From assembly GCF_008633915.1 (NCBI RefSeq), contig NZ_VJNV01000025.1, positions 1 to 48,346 on the forward strand: a stretch of DNA of 48,346 nt. Direction: 5' to 3'. The notes below the pieces were generated by a model. It did no database searches. It saw only the letters and a list, made by a program, of their open reading frames with translations, and was not told the DNA's origin. Source of the DNA: Campylobacter sp. LR291e (GTDB lineage: Bacteria > Campylobacterota > Campylobacteria > Campylobacterales > Campylobacteraceae). This document shows, one piece after another, positions 26,572 to 36,696 of this stretch (position 1 is its first letter; each line of letters begins with the position of its first letter). Both the position numbers and the translations under genes were made by a program.

Positions 26572-27281
26572 TTATCTTAACTTTTTTTGTTCTTCTTTTG
26601 AAATAACCTTTTTAACTATATTTGGTTCGTAATTTTGCTTAGAATTTGAATTATAAACTTCTTTATTTGTAAATCTTTTATTTTCATCAAGTTCTCTTAA
26701 ATAAATTTGCAAGCTATCTGCTAAGCCTGTATCAATCACTATTTTAATATTTTGTGCTAAATTTTGAAAAACATTGTCGTGAAATTCTTTATTAACATTT
26801 CTTTTGATAATCTTTGCCCTATCTAAGCAAGATTGCCAACTTATTTTTTATCGCAAGTTTGGATTAAAATATGCCTTTTATATCCATGTTTTTCAGTTCG
26901 TTTAATATTTTTATAGGCACATTAGGGTCCCTAAAGATACTTTCTATTAAAACATTAAAATATTCTTTTAAAGTCTTGTCAGTGATAGTATCTTTAAGCT
27001 TAGCCGAAAAATCTTTAAGCATATCATGGGCTTGGTCTGGATACTTTTTCATGATAGTTATATCTTGGGTGAAAAGTTTTACAAACATCAGCATCTATCG
27101 ACATAATATTTTTATTACTTTCCATTAACCTATCAACCAATATAGATTTACCAGCCCCAGGTTGTCCACCTATGATATAAGCTTGTGGTTCATCTGATTT
27201 TGTTATATTATTATTTATTACTAGCTCTTTCCAAGCCTTTTGTAATTGTTTTTCAAATTCCTTTTCTGTAAATTCTTTCAA
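26572..27281 (-). pseudogene. Zeta-type toxin kinase relic
   Basis: The N-terminal part (27281 down) reads MKEFTEKEFEKQLQKAW, then the P-loop IIGGQPGAGKSILVDRL and SIDADVCKTFHP, matching zeta toxins, which phosphorylate UDP-GlcNAc. Near 27060 the frame shifts and the sequence goes on as KKYPDQAHDMLKDFSAKLKD, the expected next block. It stops at 26864, and a further frame gives ISWQSCLDRAKIIKRN and a C-terminal tail ending KEEQKKLR at 26572. At least two lesions exist. It follows the antitoxin-like relic at 27549. Confidence 0.8.
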
Positions 27282-27319
27282 TTATTTTCTATCCTTTGTG
27301 TTTCTTGTCTTTGAAATAT

Positions 27320-27549
27320 TTAATATTCAACATCTTCTATTTGTTTATATGGTCGTTCAATTTCATCAAGTATATTTTTATACTTATCAAAATCTAAATC
27401 CCAATAATCAATTTTTCTTATTTCATCAATTAATTTATGAATTTTTTTATATCTACACTATCGTAATATACACTTGCCACTCTCGCAATCCTAGCTATTG
27501 CCATTTGCATTAACTCAATCAAACACGCTTTTTCAGTAAAAGTAGCCAT
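27320..27549 (-). pseudogene. Relic of the cognate antitoxin gene
   Basis: From an ATG at 27549 the frame reads MATFTEKACLIELMQMAIARIARVA and so on to DIKKFIN, then stops. Shifting at the A7 run near 27440 gives KIHKLIDEIRKIDYWDLDFD, ending EIERPYKQIEDVEY at 27320. The small helical protein directly before a zeta toxin is most simply its antitoxin; the family is not recognised. Its start lies 8 bp after the ftsK stop. Confidence 0.65.
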
Positions 27550-27557
27550 TTTTATCC

Positions 27558-30416
27558 TTATAAAATTTCTCTTTGTCCTTTAGCGTCTGGCTCGCTTAAA
27601 ACTCCATTTTGACTAAGTTGTTCTATGATATTTGCAGCCCTATTGTAGCCTATTTTAAGCCGTCTTTGTAGGTATGAAATACTAGTTTTTTGGTCCTCAA
27701 TTATAACCCTCTTAGCATCTTCGTAAAGTTCATCCAATTCATCGTTAAAATTTCCACTCAAATTTACCCCACCAACGCTTTGTTCATCGCGTAAAAAGCT
27801 TTCATCATATTCTACAACTTGCTGTGCCTTTAAGAATTCTACTATTTTTTCTATCTCGCTTTCACTAGCAAAAGGGGCATGTAATCTTACTAAATTACTA
27901 GTTCCAGGCGGCGTAAACAAGCAATCCCCTCTACCTAGCAAACTTTCAGCACCCATAGTATCTAAAATCACCTTAGAATCAATCTTTTGCCCTACCTTAT
28001 AAGCTAAACGACTTGGTAAATTCGCCTTTATAAGCCCGGTTACTACATCCACGCTTGGTCTTTGTGTAGCTACTATTAAATGAATTCCGCTAGCCCTAGC
28101 CATTTGAGCTAATCTTGCTATGTAAAATTCCACGTCTTTTCCCGCGTTCATCATTAAATCAGCTAATTCATCGATTATTACCACTATAAAAGGCAATTTC
28201 TCGCCATCAATTTCTTTCATTTTTTCATTATAATTTTCAATATTTTTTGTCTTTGCCTCTGCCATTAAACGATATCTTCTTTCCATTTCTGCTACCATGT
28301 TAGATAAGGCATTTACAGCCTTTTTTGGCTCAGTTATAACGGGGGTAAGCAAGTGAGGAATTTCATTATAAATACTAAATTCAAGCATCTTAGGGTCTAT
28401 CATCATTAATCTTAAACTCTTTGGCGAATTCCTATACAAAAGACTTAAAAGCATAGCATTTATACCCACGCTTTTTCCACTGCCCGTCGTCCCTGCTATT
28501 AAAAGATGAGGAAGCTTTTTTAAATCAGTAACAAAAGCATTTCCTACAATATCCTTTCCAAGTGCCATAGTTAATGGACTTTTAGCATTTTTATAAATAT
28601 CACTTTCTAAAATTTCTCTTAAATAAATAGTTTGAATTTCTTCATTTGGAACTTCAATTCCTACTACATCTTTTCCAGGGATTGGAGCTTGTACGCGAAT
28701 GGACCTAGCCTTTAGGGCCATTGCTAAATCATCTTGTAAATTTAAAATTCTACTTACCTTTACATCAGCACTTGGGCGAAATTCAAAGGTAGTTACAACA
28801 GGACCTGTATAAGTACTTATAACATCGCCTCCTATTTTAAAGCGTCGAAGTTTTTCTAATAAATCATAAATTTTTTTATCTATCTCACTCTCATTTATAA
28901 AATGGTGAGTTTGAACAGGTTTGCTTAAAAAATCAAGAGAAGGAAGTATGAAATTTTTAGGCTTTTCAATCTCTCCTTGTTCGATTTCTTTAAGTAATTG
29001 TTTGTTTAATTCTACTTCTCTTCCTAAAATACTAGCGTGGTGAAGTTCTTTTTCATTTAAGTTATTTTCTAAATTTAAATTTACTTTATTTTCTTGAGAA
29101 TTTAAATTTTTCAAATTTGGCCGAGAAACTGAATTTTGTGAATTTGACTCAATCTCATCAAGCTTAATAATAGGCGTATTTGAAGTATAAACTCCATCCA
29201 CTACTTCTTCTACCATAGGCATAAAATCAAGCTTACTTTCATTTAACTCATCAACACTTTTTAACTTTACATTCTCTTCTTTAAAGTCCAAAATTTCAGG
29301 CTTATTTTCTTCTATGATACTTTCTTGTTTTGGGGTGTTATTTGAATTTATATTTGAATTTAAATTTATATTTTGATTTGTGGTATTTGAATTTTTATCT
29401 ACTATGCTATATTTTAAACTTTGTATAATGTCCTTACTTGCTTGTAAATTCCTTATATCATCTTGTTTAAGGCTTTCAAATTGCTTTTCTTTTATGGGTG
29501 TATTTTCATTTGCGTTTACACTAATATTTTTTCTTTTATAACTTGGGGCTTCAAGGTCTTCCTTTGAAATGCTTATATTTTCAAAATCCTTAGCCTGTTT
29601 AGGTTTTAAAAATCTTTCTGGTATCATTTCTGTTTCTTCTCCTGCAATATAACTAAATTCCTCGTCAATGCTTATACTAGCACGGCTTGCTTTTTTTATA
29701 AAATCATCAACTAGGATTGAGTTTTGATGAATTACGCTTTGTGGCGTGTCTGTAACTTCGACTATAATCTCTTCTTCATCCAAATTTTCATTTTCTACCT
29801 TAATATCGTTTTGTTTTTCGTTTAAAATTTCCTCATTTTCTTCTTCTTCAATATCTAAATTATCACCTATGTTAGCTAAAAGTTCGTATTTTTCACTATT
29901 GCTAATATTGTCTTCGTTTTTAATATTTTGTTTAACATTTATAATTGGGGCTTTTGGTTCGCTATGTTCTATATCGTCATTATCAACCTCGCCACCAAAA
30001 ATACGCATTAAAAAATTTTTAATACTTTTTTCAAATTTTTCAAAAATACTAAAATTTAACTCGATATTTAAAGTATATTTAAGAAATTTTGGAAATAGCA
30101 AGATTAAGGAAAAAAGCATAAATAAAAGTGCTAAAATTCCACTTCCTATGTGGCCCAAGAAAAAATTAAAGCTATTATATAAAAATTCTAAGATATAACC
30201 ACTTTCTTTATAAAAAACAGCAAAAATTAAAAAAAAGCCAAGTATCCCAAAGACAAGGCCAAATAATTCTCTTTTTTTAAATTGTTGTAAATCATAGGCC
30301 TTTTTATAAAAAAAATAATTTAAAACTAATAAAATAAAGGGATAATAATAAGCACTTTTTCCAAATAAAAATACATTTGCCTCGTTTATAAATAACCCAA
30401 AACTTGGCACAAACAT
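27558..30416 (-). CDS. ftsK: DNA translocase FtsK
   Basis: A septum-located DNA pump for chromosome segregation and dimer resolution. The 952-aa frame has N-terminal membrane helices, a long acidic low-complexity linker (about 150-480, rich in Asn/Glu/Ile), the motor with Walker A AGTTGSGKSVGIN and Walker B IVVIIDELADLMM, and the winged-helix gamma domain at the C-terminus (SISYLQRRLKIGYNRAANIIEQL) that reads KOPS sites. The ATG at 30416 has no Shine-Dalgarno. An in-frame hydrophobic extension without ATG/GTG/TTG continues upstream to about 30476 (see findings), so the true start may lie there. Confidence 0.93.
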   Translation of the reverse strand: MFVPSFGLFINEANVFLFGKSAYYYPFILLVLNYFFYKKAYDLQQFKKRELFGLVFGILGFFLIFAVFYKESGYILEFLYNSFNFFLGHIGSGILALLFMLFSLILLFPKFLKYTLNIELNFSIFEKFEKSIKNFLMRIFGGEVDNDDIEHSEPKAPIINVKQNIKNEDNISNSEKYELLANIGDNLDIEEEENEEILNEKQNDIKVENENLDEEEIIVEVTDTPQSVIHQNSILVDDFIKKASRASISIDEEFSYIAGEETEMIPERFLKPKQAKDFENISISKEDLEAPSYKRKNISVNANENTPIKEKQFESLKQDDIRNLQASKDIIQSLKYSIVDKNSNTTNQNINLNSNINSNNTPKQESIIEENKPEILDFKEENVKLKSVDELNESKLDFMPMVEEVVDGVYTSNTPIIKLDEIESNSQNSVSRPNLKNLNSQENKVNLNLENNLNEKELHHASILGREVELNKQLLKEIEQGEIEKPKNFILPSLDFLSKPVQTHHFINESEIDKKIYDLLEKLRRFKIGGDVISTYTGPVVTTFEFRPSADVKVSRILNLQDDLAMALKARSIRVQAPIPGKDVVGIEVPNEEIQTIYLREILESDIYKNAKSPLTMALGKDIVGNAFVTDLKKLPHLLIAGTTGSGKSVGINAMLLSLLYRNSPKSLRLMMIDPKMLEFSIYNEIPHLLTPVITEPKKAVNALSNMVAEMERRYRLMAEAKTKNIENYNEKMKEIDGEKLPFIVVIIDELADLMMNAGKDVEFYIARLAQMARASGIHLIVATQRPSVDVVTGLIKANLPSRLAYKVGQKIDSKVILDTMGAESLLGRGDCLFTPPGTSNLVRLHAPFASESEIEKIVEFLKAQQVVEYDESFLRDEQSVGGVNLSGNFNDELDELYEDAKRVIIEDQKTSISYLQRRLKIGYNRAANIIEQLSQNGVLSEPDAKGQREIL

Positions 30417-30526
30417 ACATAAGCAAAGATAAAAAATAAGAAAGCTAGAGCTTATGAAAATGGCTTCTTTTTTGATGATTAAACCCTTGATTTAAATTTA
30501 AAAAAAGCCATTATAGCATAAGTTTT

Positions 30527-32773
30527 TTACATATAATTTAATAAACTAAGCTGCAATAAAGTAGTAGTTGCTTTCATAGAGGCTTGATATGCAGTTTGTG
30601 TTTGAATTAAATTTATAATAGTTTCAGCATAATCAGCATCATTTACTTCTGATTTCATAGTTTGAACATTTACCTTCAACACAGCTGCCCTATTATTTAC
30701 GCCTTCAATGGTAGTATAATAAGTACCTGAAACTGTGTTTTTCTTGCTAACATGGTCTATTAAATGGTCAATCCTTTCAAGTGCTCCTTGTAAACCTGTA
30801 TTTCTTGGGTCAGAACTTTCAGAATCAGCCCTCATATTACCACTTCTAACTGCATCAACCATAGCATATAAATCCTTGATAATATCAACGCTTGGCTCAT
30901 CAATAGTAATTGCATTGTTCGCACTAAATACGAAATTTGAACCATCAATTGTTGAGGCTGTATTTGTGTAAGGAGGTTGTGGAAATGAAGTTGTAGATGA
31001 AGAATCATAAAGTGCAATTTCCATTCTTGTATTTGTAGAAAGTTTATCAGTTACGCTTATGCGGCCTTGATAGTCCATATTTACTTCAATAGTAGCCTTT
31101 GAGTCGGTAAGTAATTGTTGATAGGTTTCCCAATCAGCTGCGTCAATTTGATTATTATTTGCAACTATACTTGCAGTTGGTACATTATCAGATGCAAAAA
31201 GGGCTATAATATCATTTAATTGCTTGTAGGTAATATCATTTGAAGCAGTTACCACTCCACTAGTACCATCGCTTGAAACATTCATAATAGGAACGCTTAT
31301 AATATTGTTATTTGCATCCACATAAGAAAAACTAGAATTTTCTAAGTCGATAGTAACTTCGTAATTTATCCCACCTCTTGAAGTCATATTTAAAGTTAAC
31401 GTAGTCCCAGCTAAACTATCATTTGCCATAACCTCGCTTAATTTTGTTGAATCAGTGGCATACTCGCTACTATCTCTAATTATTTGAGAAACAGTGCCAT
31501 AAACAGTGTTACCATCCTTTTCAAAATACACATTATCATAATCAGCCCCATCAGTAGCATTGCCATCAGCATCTGTCATATTACTATGTATAAAATTTGT
31601 TTGATTTAAAGAAACTTCAAAATCTTGCCCATTAACTTGTATAACAACGGTTTGCTCACCTAAGATTGTATAATCTCCCCCACTTGCAACTAGTGCAGCG
31701 TCCATAGCCCTATTTGTAACATCGTCCATAGAAATACCCTCGACCTGGGCTGCTTCAATTAAATTAGTCAAGGTAGTTCTATCAGCAACTTGTGGAGTGT
31801 AGGCCACAGCGTGAAATTCAAGAAGGTTATTACCTGATTTATAATCTGTGATTTGAATTTGACCACTATTGTTTATGCTAACTTCTACGACCTTACTTGT
31901 AGTAGTGTTTCCATAAAGGGTTCCTATGTAATCAAGCACATCTTGTATGCTATCTTCTGAGTCAATTAAAACAGCTGATTTAAAGCTGGTACCATCTGGC
32001 CTAACTCCTTGTACATAAAGGGTCGAGGCTGGATAATCAAGCCTTGTGCTATCATACTCAAAATCTGCATCCACGTCCAAGCTATCATCTTGTACGTATT
32101 GTTGACCTATTAATTGATACCAGCTTGATTCTTCGTCCAAATAAACTTCATCTTCTGGATTATTAATTATATCATAGCGATTATCCACAAAGCTAACATT
32201 TGTAGTAATTTGCTTACTATAATCACTATCTGATGAATACATTAAATCCCAACCTGTTATATTATAAGTAGTTTGAGTACCAGCCCCTGTAACTACATTT
32301 AGGGTATTGTCATCGCCGTTATAATTTCCTTGTAAATCAAAGGGTTGTACGTTTACTTGAGAACCAGAAAAAAGATATTGTCCATTAACGCTAGTGTTTG
32401 CAAGTTGCACGAAACTTTCTATAATGAGTTCTAACTCACTAGCTATTGCTTCACGTGAGGTTTGAGAGTTAGTATCGCTTGCTGCTTGGGTTAGTTTTAC
32501 CTTGAAATTTTCAAGGAGTTGTACCATATCTTCAAGGGTAGTCATGGTATTTGCAAGCATTTCCATTGATGAAGAAGTAGCCTCTTGAACTTGTGTAATA
32601 GTAGCAATCTCATATTCTAAACGCGTACTATCTATGTAAATACTAGCATCTTCATATGAATTTTGTATCTTAGTACCAGAACTCAATTGATCGCTAATCT
32701 TGGTTAAATTTGATTGTGCTCCCATTAAGGTACTAACCGAATTAGTAAAATTTAGCTTGTCTGTAACTCTCAT
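30527..32773 (-). CDS. flgL: Flagellar hook-filament junction protein FlgL
   Basis: The second hook-filament junction protein (HAP3). The start is the ATG at 32773 (MRVTDKLNFTN), which has AAAGGAT before it; the frame is open 14 codons further without support. The N-terminal flagellin-like coiled coil (LMGAQSNLTKISDQLSSGTKI) and the C-terminal helix (LLQLSLLNYM) flank a large, Ser/Thr/Asp-rich variable middle. The 748-aa length is far above E. coli FlgL (about 317) but usual for Campylobacter. A sigma-54 promoter lies upstream. Confidence 0.92.
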   Translation of the reverse strand: MRVTDKLNFTNSVSTLMGAQSNLTKISDQLSSGTKIQNSYEDASIYIDSTRLEYEIATITQVQEATSSSMEMLANTMTTLEDMVQLLENFKVKLTQAASDTNSQTSREAIASELELIIESFVQLANTSVNGQYLFSGSQVNVQPFDLQGNYNGDDNTLNVVTGAGTQTTYNITGWDLMYSSDSDYSKQITTNVSFVDNRYDIINNPEDEVYLDEESSWYQLIGQQYVQDDSLDVDADFEYDSTRLDYPASTLYVQGVRPDGTSFKSAVLIDSEDSIQDVLDYIGTLYGNTTTSKVVEVSINNSGQIQITDYKSGNNLLEFHAVAYTPQVADRTTLTNLIEAAQVEGISMDDVTNRAMDAALVASGGDYTILGEQTVVIQVNGQDFEVSLNQTNFIHSNMTDADGNATDGADYDNVYFEKDGNTVYGTVSQIIRDSSEYATDSTKLSEVMANDSLAGTTLTLNMTSRGGINYEVTIDLENSSFSYVDANNNIISVPIMNVSSDGTSGVVTASNDITYKQLNDIIALFASDNVPTASIVANNNQIDAADWETYQQLLTDSKATIEVNMDYQGRISVTDKLSTNTRMEIALYDSSSTTSFPQPPYTNTASTIDGSNFVFSANNAITIDEPSVDIIKDLYAMVDAVRSGNMRADSESSDPRNTGLQGALERIDHLIDHVSKKNTVSGTYYTTIEGVNNRAAVLKVNVQTMKSEVNDADYAETIINLIQTQTAYQASMKATTTLLQLSLLNYM

Positions 32774-32809
32774 AATCCATCCTTTTAAACATAATCCTTG
32801 CTTATTATC

Positions 32810-32826
32810 AAGCAAAAATCGTTCCT
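32810..32826 (-). promoter_or_regulatory. Sigma-54 (RpoN) promoter of flgL
   Basis: On the minus strand the sequence AGGAACGATTTTTGCTT has GG at 32825-32824 and GC at 32813-32812 with exactly ten bases between them. This is the -24/-12 arrangement, close to the consensus GGCACN5TTGC. Predicted start is near 32800, 27 bases before the flgL ATG. Confidence 0.8.
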
Positions 32827-32893
32827 AAAATTTAAGCCCATATCGACAAATTCTAAATTTTCTTTAATTAAAACTTTTTTAAAGTAAAAAAGA

Positions 32894-32899
32894 TATAAT
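32894..32899 (+). promoter_or_regulatory. -10 box of tRNA-Leu
   Basis: TATAAT preceded by GA, 11 bases before the mature tRNA 5' end. Confidence 0.6.
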
Positions 32900-32910
32900 T
32901 CAAGCTTTAA

Positions 32911-32997
32911 GCCCAAGTGGTGAAACTGGTAGACGCGCTAGACTCAAAATCTAGTAAGGGCAACCTTGTGTCGGTTCGAGTCCGACCTTGGGCACCA
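32911..32997 (+). tRNA. tRNA-Leu (anticodon CAA)
   Basis: An 87-nt class II tRNA. The acceptor stem GCCCAAG pairs with CTTGGGC, followed by A and an encoded CCA. The anticodon stem CTAGA/TCTAG encloses CTCAAAA, placing CAA at 34-36. A long variable arm (TAAGGGCAACCTTGT) and the T-loop GGTTCGAGTCC are present. It reads UUG codons. Confidence 0.95.
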
Positions 32998-33019
32998 TTT
33001 CAAATTTATGAATTTAAAT

Positions 33020-33826
33020 TTACAAAAAAGAAGCGATTTTTTGACCTACTTTTATATTATCATTTTCTTTTACATTAAATTTTAAATAATCTTTTTGGGC
33101 TATTAAAACTATGGTAGAACCTAACTCAAAATAGCCTAATTCATCGCCTTTTTTAATATATAAATTTTCGTAATTATACGAAAAATCATGGCTATTTTTT
33201 GCGTTTGTCTGTATATTTTCATCAAAATTAAAACGCATTTTTCCTACATTTTGAGCCCCTACAAAAACAAGCCAAAAGATAAAATTATTGCATTTGCATT
33301 TTAAGCTTACTCTTTCGTTTTTTGTGTAAAGATTGCTAATTTTTTTAAGATATTTTTCATTAACGCTAAATAATGACCCTCTTGTATAAACAGCTTGTAA
33401 AATTTGCATATCAAAGGGGACGTGATAGCGATGATAATTACTTGGAGAAAGATATATATTTACATAATCAAGCCCTTTTTCTAGCTCATTTTTTTCAAAA
33501 TTATCCCTTAAAAGTTCTTCAATGCTATAAGTATGACCCTTTATAGAAAAGGCAAAGGCTTCATCATTTGCTAAAAAACTAGACCCACTTTGATAAATTT
33601 TACCATCACTTGGGGCTACAAAATCATCTTGAAATTCTATATCCTTTGTAAATTTACGCGTAAAAAGGGCGTTTAAACTTTCATACTCATATGCACTTTT
33701 AAAGTCACTTAAATTTATATTAAAATAACTCACATAACTTTCATTAATAACCTTTTGTAAGGGTTTATAAAATTTAAACTTAGCAACTACTCCAAATAGC
33801 CTTGAAGTAAAATTTGAAAAACTCAT
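33020..33826 (-). CDS. psd: Phosphatidylserine decarboxylase
   Basis: Makes phosphatidylethanolamine at the inner membrane and self-cleaves to a pyruvoyl enzyme. The self-processing site is the LGST motif in YFELGSTIVLI near residue 237. Other family marks are NALFTRKF, the APSDGKI segment and SPSNYHRYHVPF. The 268-aa length is normal. Its start overlaps the stop of the phosphoesterase by 4 bp, so the two are coupled as in C. jejuni. Confidence 0.95.
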   Translation of the reverse strand: MSFSNFTSRLFGVVAKFKFYKPLQKVINESYVSYFNINLSDFKSAYEYESLNALFTRKFTKDIEFQDDFVAPSDGKIYQSGSSFLANDEAFAFSIKGHTYSIEELLRDNFEKNELEKGLDYVNIYLSPSNYHRYHVPFDMQILQAVYTRGSLFSVNEKYLKKISNLYTKNERVSLKCKCNNFIFWLVFVGAQNVGKMRFNFDENIQTNAKNSHDFSYNYENLYIKKGDELGYFELGSTIVLIAQKDYLKFNVKENDNIKVGQKIASFL

Positions 33827-34953
33827 TTTTCTCCTTTTAAATTTAAAATCACTATTTCACTTTGAGTAAGCATTCTTAAACTTGGTCCCCAAAAACCAGC
33901 CCCTGTGCTAATAAAAATTTGAGTTTGTTTTCCTAATTCGTGCAAGCCTGATATAAAACCTTGATTAAGTTCAACTAAAAACATAAATGGAAAAATTTGA
34001 CCCCCGTGAGTGTGGCCACTTAATATTAAATCAAAATCGCTTAAATCATAAAGCAAGGCAGTTTTTGGCTGATGTGCTAATAAAATGCTAGGCTTTGAAA
34101 AATCCATATCAACTTTAACCCTTTGTAAATCAGGCCCTAAAATACCCCTATTTTGCAAACCTGCTAAGTCGCCAAGTCCTGCGATATTTATAAAGCCTAA
34201 GTCTATATTTTCATTTATTAAAATATTCATCTTTGTTTTAGTCTTTAAAAGTTCTATTATCTCATAAACTCCTCTGTAATATTCATGATTGCCAAGCGAG
34301 TAGTAAACACCAAATTTAGTATTAAATAAATCTAAATCGCTAATATAACTTTCAATCTCTTTAACATTTGTATCAACCAAATCCCCAACAATTACTACCA
34401 TATCAACATTTTGAGCATTTACCTTTTCTATTAAGGCATTTAAAAATTCCTTATGTAAATTTTTGCCTAAATGTATATCAGCAAGCATTGCTATTTTTAA
34501 ATCTTGTTTAAGTTTTGGAAGTTTTATTTCAACTTCTTTAATATCAGGTATCTTAATAGCACTATATATACTAAAATATGCTAAATACGAAGAAAGCCCT
34601 ATTATCAAAAGTTCAAAAATAGACCTTGTAAATGGGCATTTTAATTTTTGTTTGCCTGTAAAATAATATAATAAACGCAAAATATCAAGTATTAAGGTAA
34701 TAAAAAATAAACAATAAGTCGGGGCATAAAGCATGGATAAAAATGAGTAAATATCATTGCTTAAAAGTTCTACCTTACGTACTGCTAGAAAAAATACCTG
34801 ACATATAAATAAAAGGCTAAAAATTACTATAAATAAAGGCTTTAAATGAGTAAATAGAAAGAATTTACAAATCAATCTTTTATAAATATAGACATTAGCA
34901 ACGGCAAAAATCAATAAAACTACAAAGGAAAATATTAAAAAAATCATAGGCAC
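33823..34953 (-). CDS. Membrane metallophosphoesterase (YkuE/YaeI type)
   Basis: N-terminal membrane helices (about residues 3-25, 38-58, 66-88 and 110-130) are followed by a calcineurin-like phosphoesterase domain with the full metal motif set: ADIHLGKN, VGDLVD, LGNHEYY and LSGHTHGGQIFP. The relatives known to me include YkuE-type enzymes acting on UDP-sugar lipids, but no substrate can be assigned. The start is GTG at 34953 or ATG two codons in; neither has a clear ribosome site. It is coupled to psd and diverges from gltX. Confidence 0.87.
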   Translation of the reverse strand: MPMIFLIFSFVVLLIFAVANVYIYKRLICKFFLFTHLKPLFIVIFSLLFICQVFFLAVRKVELLSNDIYSFLSMLYAPTYCLFFITLILDILRLLYYFTGKQKLKCPFTRSIFELLIIGLSSYLAYFSIYSAIKIPDIKEVEIKLPKLKQDLKIAMLADIHLGKNLHKEFLNALIEKVNAQNVDMVVIVGDLVDTNVKEIESYISDLDLFNTKFGVYYSLGNHEYYRGVYEIIELLKTKTKMNILINENIDLGFINIAGLGDLAGLQNRGILGPDLQRVKVDMDFSKPSILLAHQPKTALLYDLSDFDLILSGHTHGGQIFPFMFLVELNQGFISGLHELGKQTQIFISTGAGFWGPSLRMLTQSEIVILNLKGEK

Positions 34954-34992
34954 AATTATAACTACAAAAAATAAATATTTATATATTTTTGT

Positions 34993-34998
34993 TATAAT
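34993..34998 (+). promoter_or_regulatory. -10 box of the gltX operon
   Basis: TATAAT in GTTATAATTG, 30 bp before the gltX ATG, with AAAAGG as the ribosome site nearer the start. It lies in the divergent gap with the phosphoesterase gene. Confidence 0.6.
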
Positions 34999-35028
34999 TG
35001 ATTTTTAAAATTTTTAAAAGGTTATAAA

Positions 35029-36324
35029 ATGTATCGTTTTGCTCCATCTCCAACAGGGGATATGCATATAGGAAATTTAAGAGTGGCACTTTTTAATTAT
35101 ATTTGTTCAAGGCAAGAAAATAAAGACTTTATATTAAGGATTGAAGATACTGATAAGGCTAGAAACATACAGGGAAAAGAAGAAGAGATAAAAGAACTTT
35201 TAAAGCTTTTTGGTATAACTTGGCAACATTTTTATATACAAAGTGAAAATTTAAAATTTCATCTTAAAATGGCTTTAAAATTAGTAGCTGAAAAAAAGGC
35301 CTTTGCTTGTTTTTGTACTGAAAGTGAGTTAGAAGCAAAAAAAGAGATTGCTAAAAAGGCTAAAAAAGCTTATAGATACGATGATACTTGCGAAAATTTA
35401 ACGAATAGTGAAGTTTTACAAAATGAAAAGCCCTTTGTAATTAGACTTAAAAAACCTAAGCAAAGCATTAAATTTAAGGACTTAATCAAGGGTGAGTTAA
35501 GCTTTGAACCTGAAAATATAGATAGTTTTGTGATAATGAGGGCTGATAAGACCCCTACTTATAACTTTGCTTGTGGGGTTGATGATATGTTAGAAGATGT
35601 AAGTTGTATCATTAGAGGCGAAGACCATGTTGCAAATACTCCAAAACAAGAACACATTCGCCATAGCTTAAATTATGATAAAAAAATAAGTTATGCACAT
35701 TTGCCTATAATCTTAGATGGAAATGGACAAAAAATGAGTAAAAGACATGCTCATTCAAGCGTAAAATGGCTTTTAGAACAAGGAATTTTACCAAGTGCTA
35801 TTGCAAATTATTTAATCTTACTAGGCAATAAAACTCCTGTTGAAATTTTCACGCTTGAAGAAAGTTTTAATTTTTTTGATATTAAAAATATCTCAAAATC
35901 ACCTGCAAAATTTGACTTTAAAAAGCTTTTACAAATCAATAGAGAACACATTAAAATACTTGAAAAATCAAAGCTTAACGAGCTTTTAAATTTTAATAAA
36001 GACCTAGCTTTATTAGCTAAATTTTACACTCAAGAAGCAAGCACCTTAAATGAAATTAAAGAAAAAATAAGATTAATTTTTAATAAAAAAGATTTTGATG
36101 AATTTAAAAATGAATGTGAGTTGATTAAAAAAAGCTTATTAGAAATTGATTTAAGCGATGATTATAACGAATTTATAAATTCTTTAATGCAAAAAACAAA
36201 CCTTAAAGGCAAGAATTTTTTTATGCCACTAAGGATAATCTTAACAGGGCAAAAACACGGACCTGAATTAAGTAAGCTTTATACGCTTATAAAGCCTTTT
36301 ATCAAAGAATTAGCAAGGATTTAA
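35029..36324 (+). CDS. gltX: Glutamyl-tRNA synthetase
   Basis: Class I synthetase charging tRNA-Glu; epsilonproteobacteria often carry two copies, one of which mischarges tRNA-Gln. At 431 aa it has the HIGH-type motif [13 protein letters not shown] at residues 5-17 and KMSKRH in [12 protein letters not shown]. There is a helical C-terminal anticodon region. Which of the two specificities it has cannot be read off directly. It begins a run to the lytic transglycosylase, in the order I recall for C. jejuni. Confidence 0.94.
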   Translation: MYRFAPSPTGDMHIGNLRVALFNYICSRQENKDFILRIEDTDKARNIQGKEEEIKELLKLFGITWQHFYIQSENLKFHLKMALKLVAEKKAFACFCTESELEAKKEIAKKAKKAYRYDDTCENLTNSEVLQNEKPFVIRLKKPKQSIKFKDLIKGELSFEPENIDSFVIMRADKTPTYNFACGVDDMLEDVSCIIRGEDHVANTPKQEHIRHSLNYDKKISYAHLPIILDGNGQKMSKRHAHSSVKWLLEQGILPSAIANYLILLGNKTPVEIFTLEESFNFFDIKNISKSPAKFDFKKLLQINREHIKILEKSKLNELLNFNKDLALLAKFYTQEASTLNEIKEKIRLIFNKKDFDEFKNECELIKKSLLEIDLSDDYNEFINSLMQKTNLKGKNFFMPLRIILTGQKHGPELSKLYTLIKPFIKELARI

Positions 36325-36325
36325 A

Positions 36326-36613
36326 ATGGGTGTGAGTTTGATTTTAAGCTTGGTTGAATTGTTACAAATAATTATTAATGTCTATATTTTTATATTTATC
36401 GCAGCTGCGTTAATAACTTGGGTAAATCCAGACCCTTACAACCCTATAGTTCAAATTTTATATAAATTAACAGCCCCAGCCTATAAGCTTATAAGCTTTA
36501 TTCCTACGCGTATAGGTCCTGTTGATATAGCCCCGATTATAATTATCATAGCTTTAGAATTTATTAAAATTTTTATAGGTCAATTAGCAATTTATTATTT
36601 ACGCACATTTTAG
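36326..36613 (+). CDS. YggT family membrane protein
   Basis: A 95-aa protein with two membrane helices flanking the family motif WVNPDPYNPIVQILYKLTAP, then IPTRIGPVDIAPI. YggT proteins are linked to osmotic stress and cell shape. It starts one base after the gltX stop and is cotranscribed with it. Confidence 0.9.
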   Translation: MGVSLILSLVELLQIIINVYIFIFIAAALITWVNPDPYNPIVQILYKLTAPAYKLISFIPTRIGPVDIAPIIIIIALEFIKIFIGQLAIYYLRTF

Positions 36614-36664
36614 ATTTTTTAAAATTTGTAATTAAAATGTTTAGGGTAATTAAATTCTATTTGA

Positions 36665-36670
36665 TATAAT
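36665..36670 (+). promoter_or_regulatory. -10 box of slt
   Basis: TATAAT in GATATAATAAAA, 26 bp before the slt ATG, with AAGGAAAAG as the ribosome site. Confidence 0.55.
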
Positions 36671-36696
36671 AAAACAAAATTATACAAGGAAAAGAT

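Noticed and set aside
32840-32845. CGATAT upstream of flgL as a sigma-28 promoter
   Set aside because: No matching upstream element, and a much better sigma-54 site lies nearer the gene.
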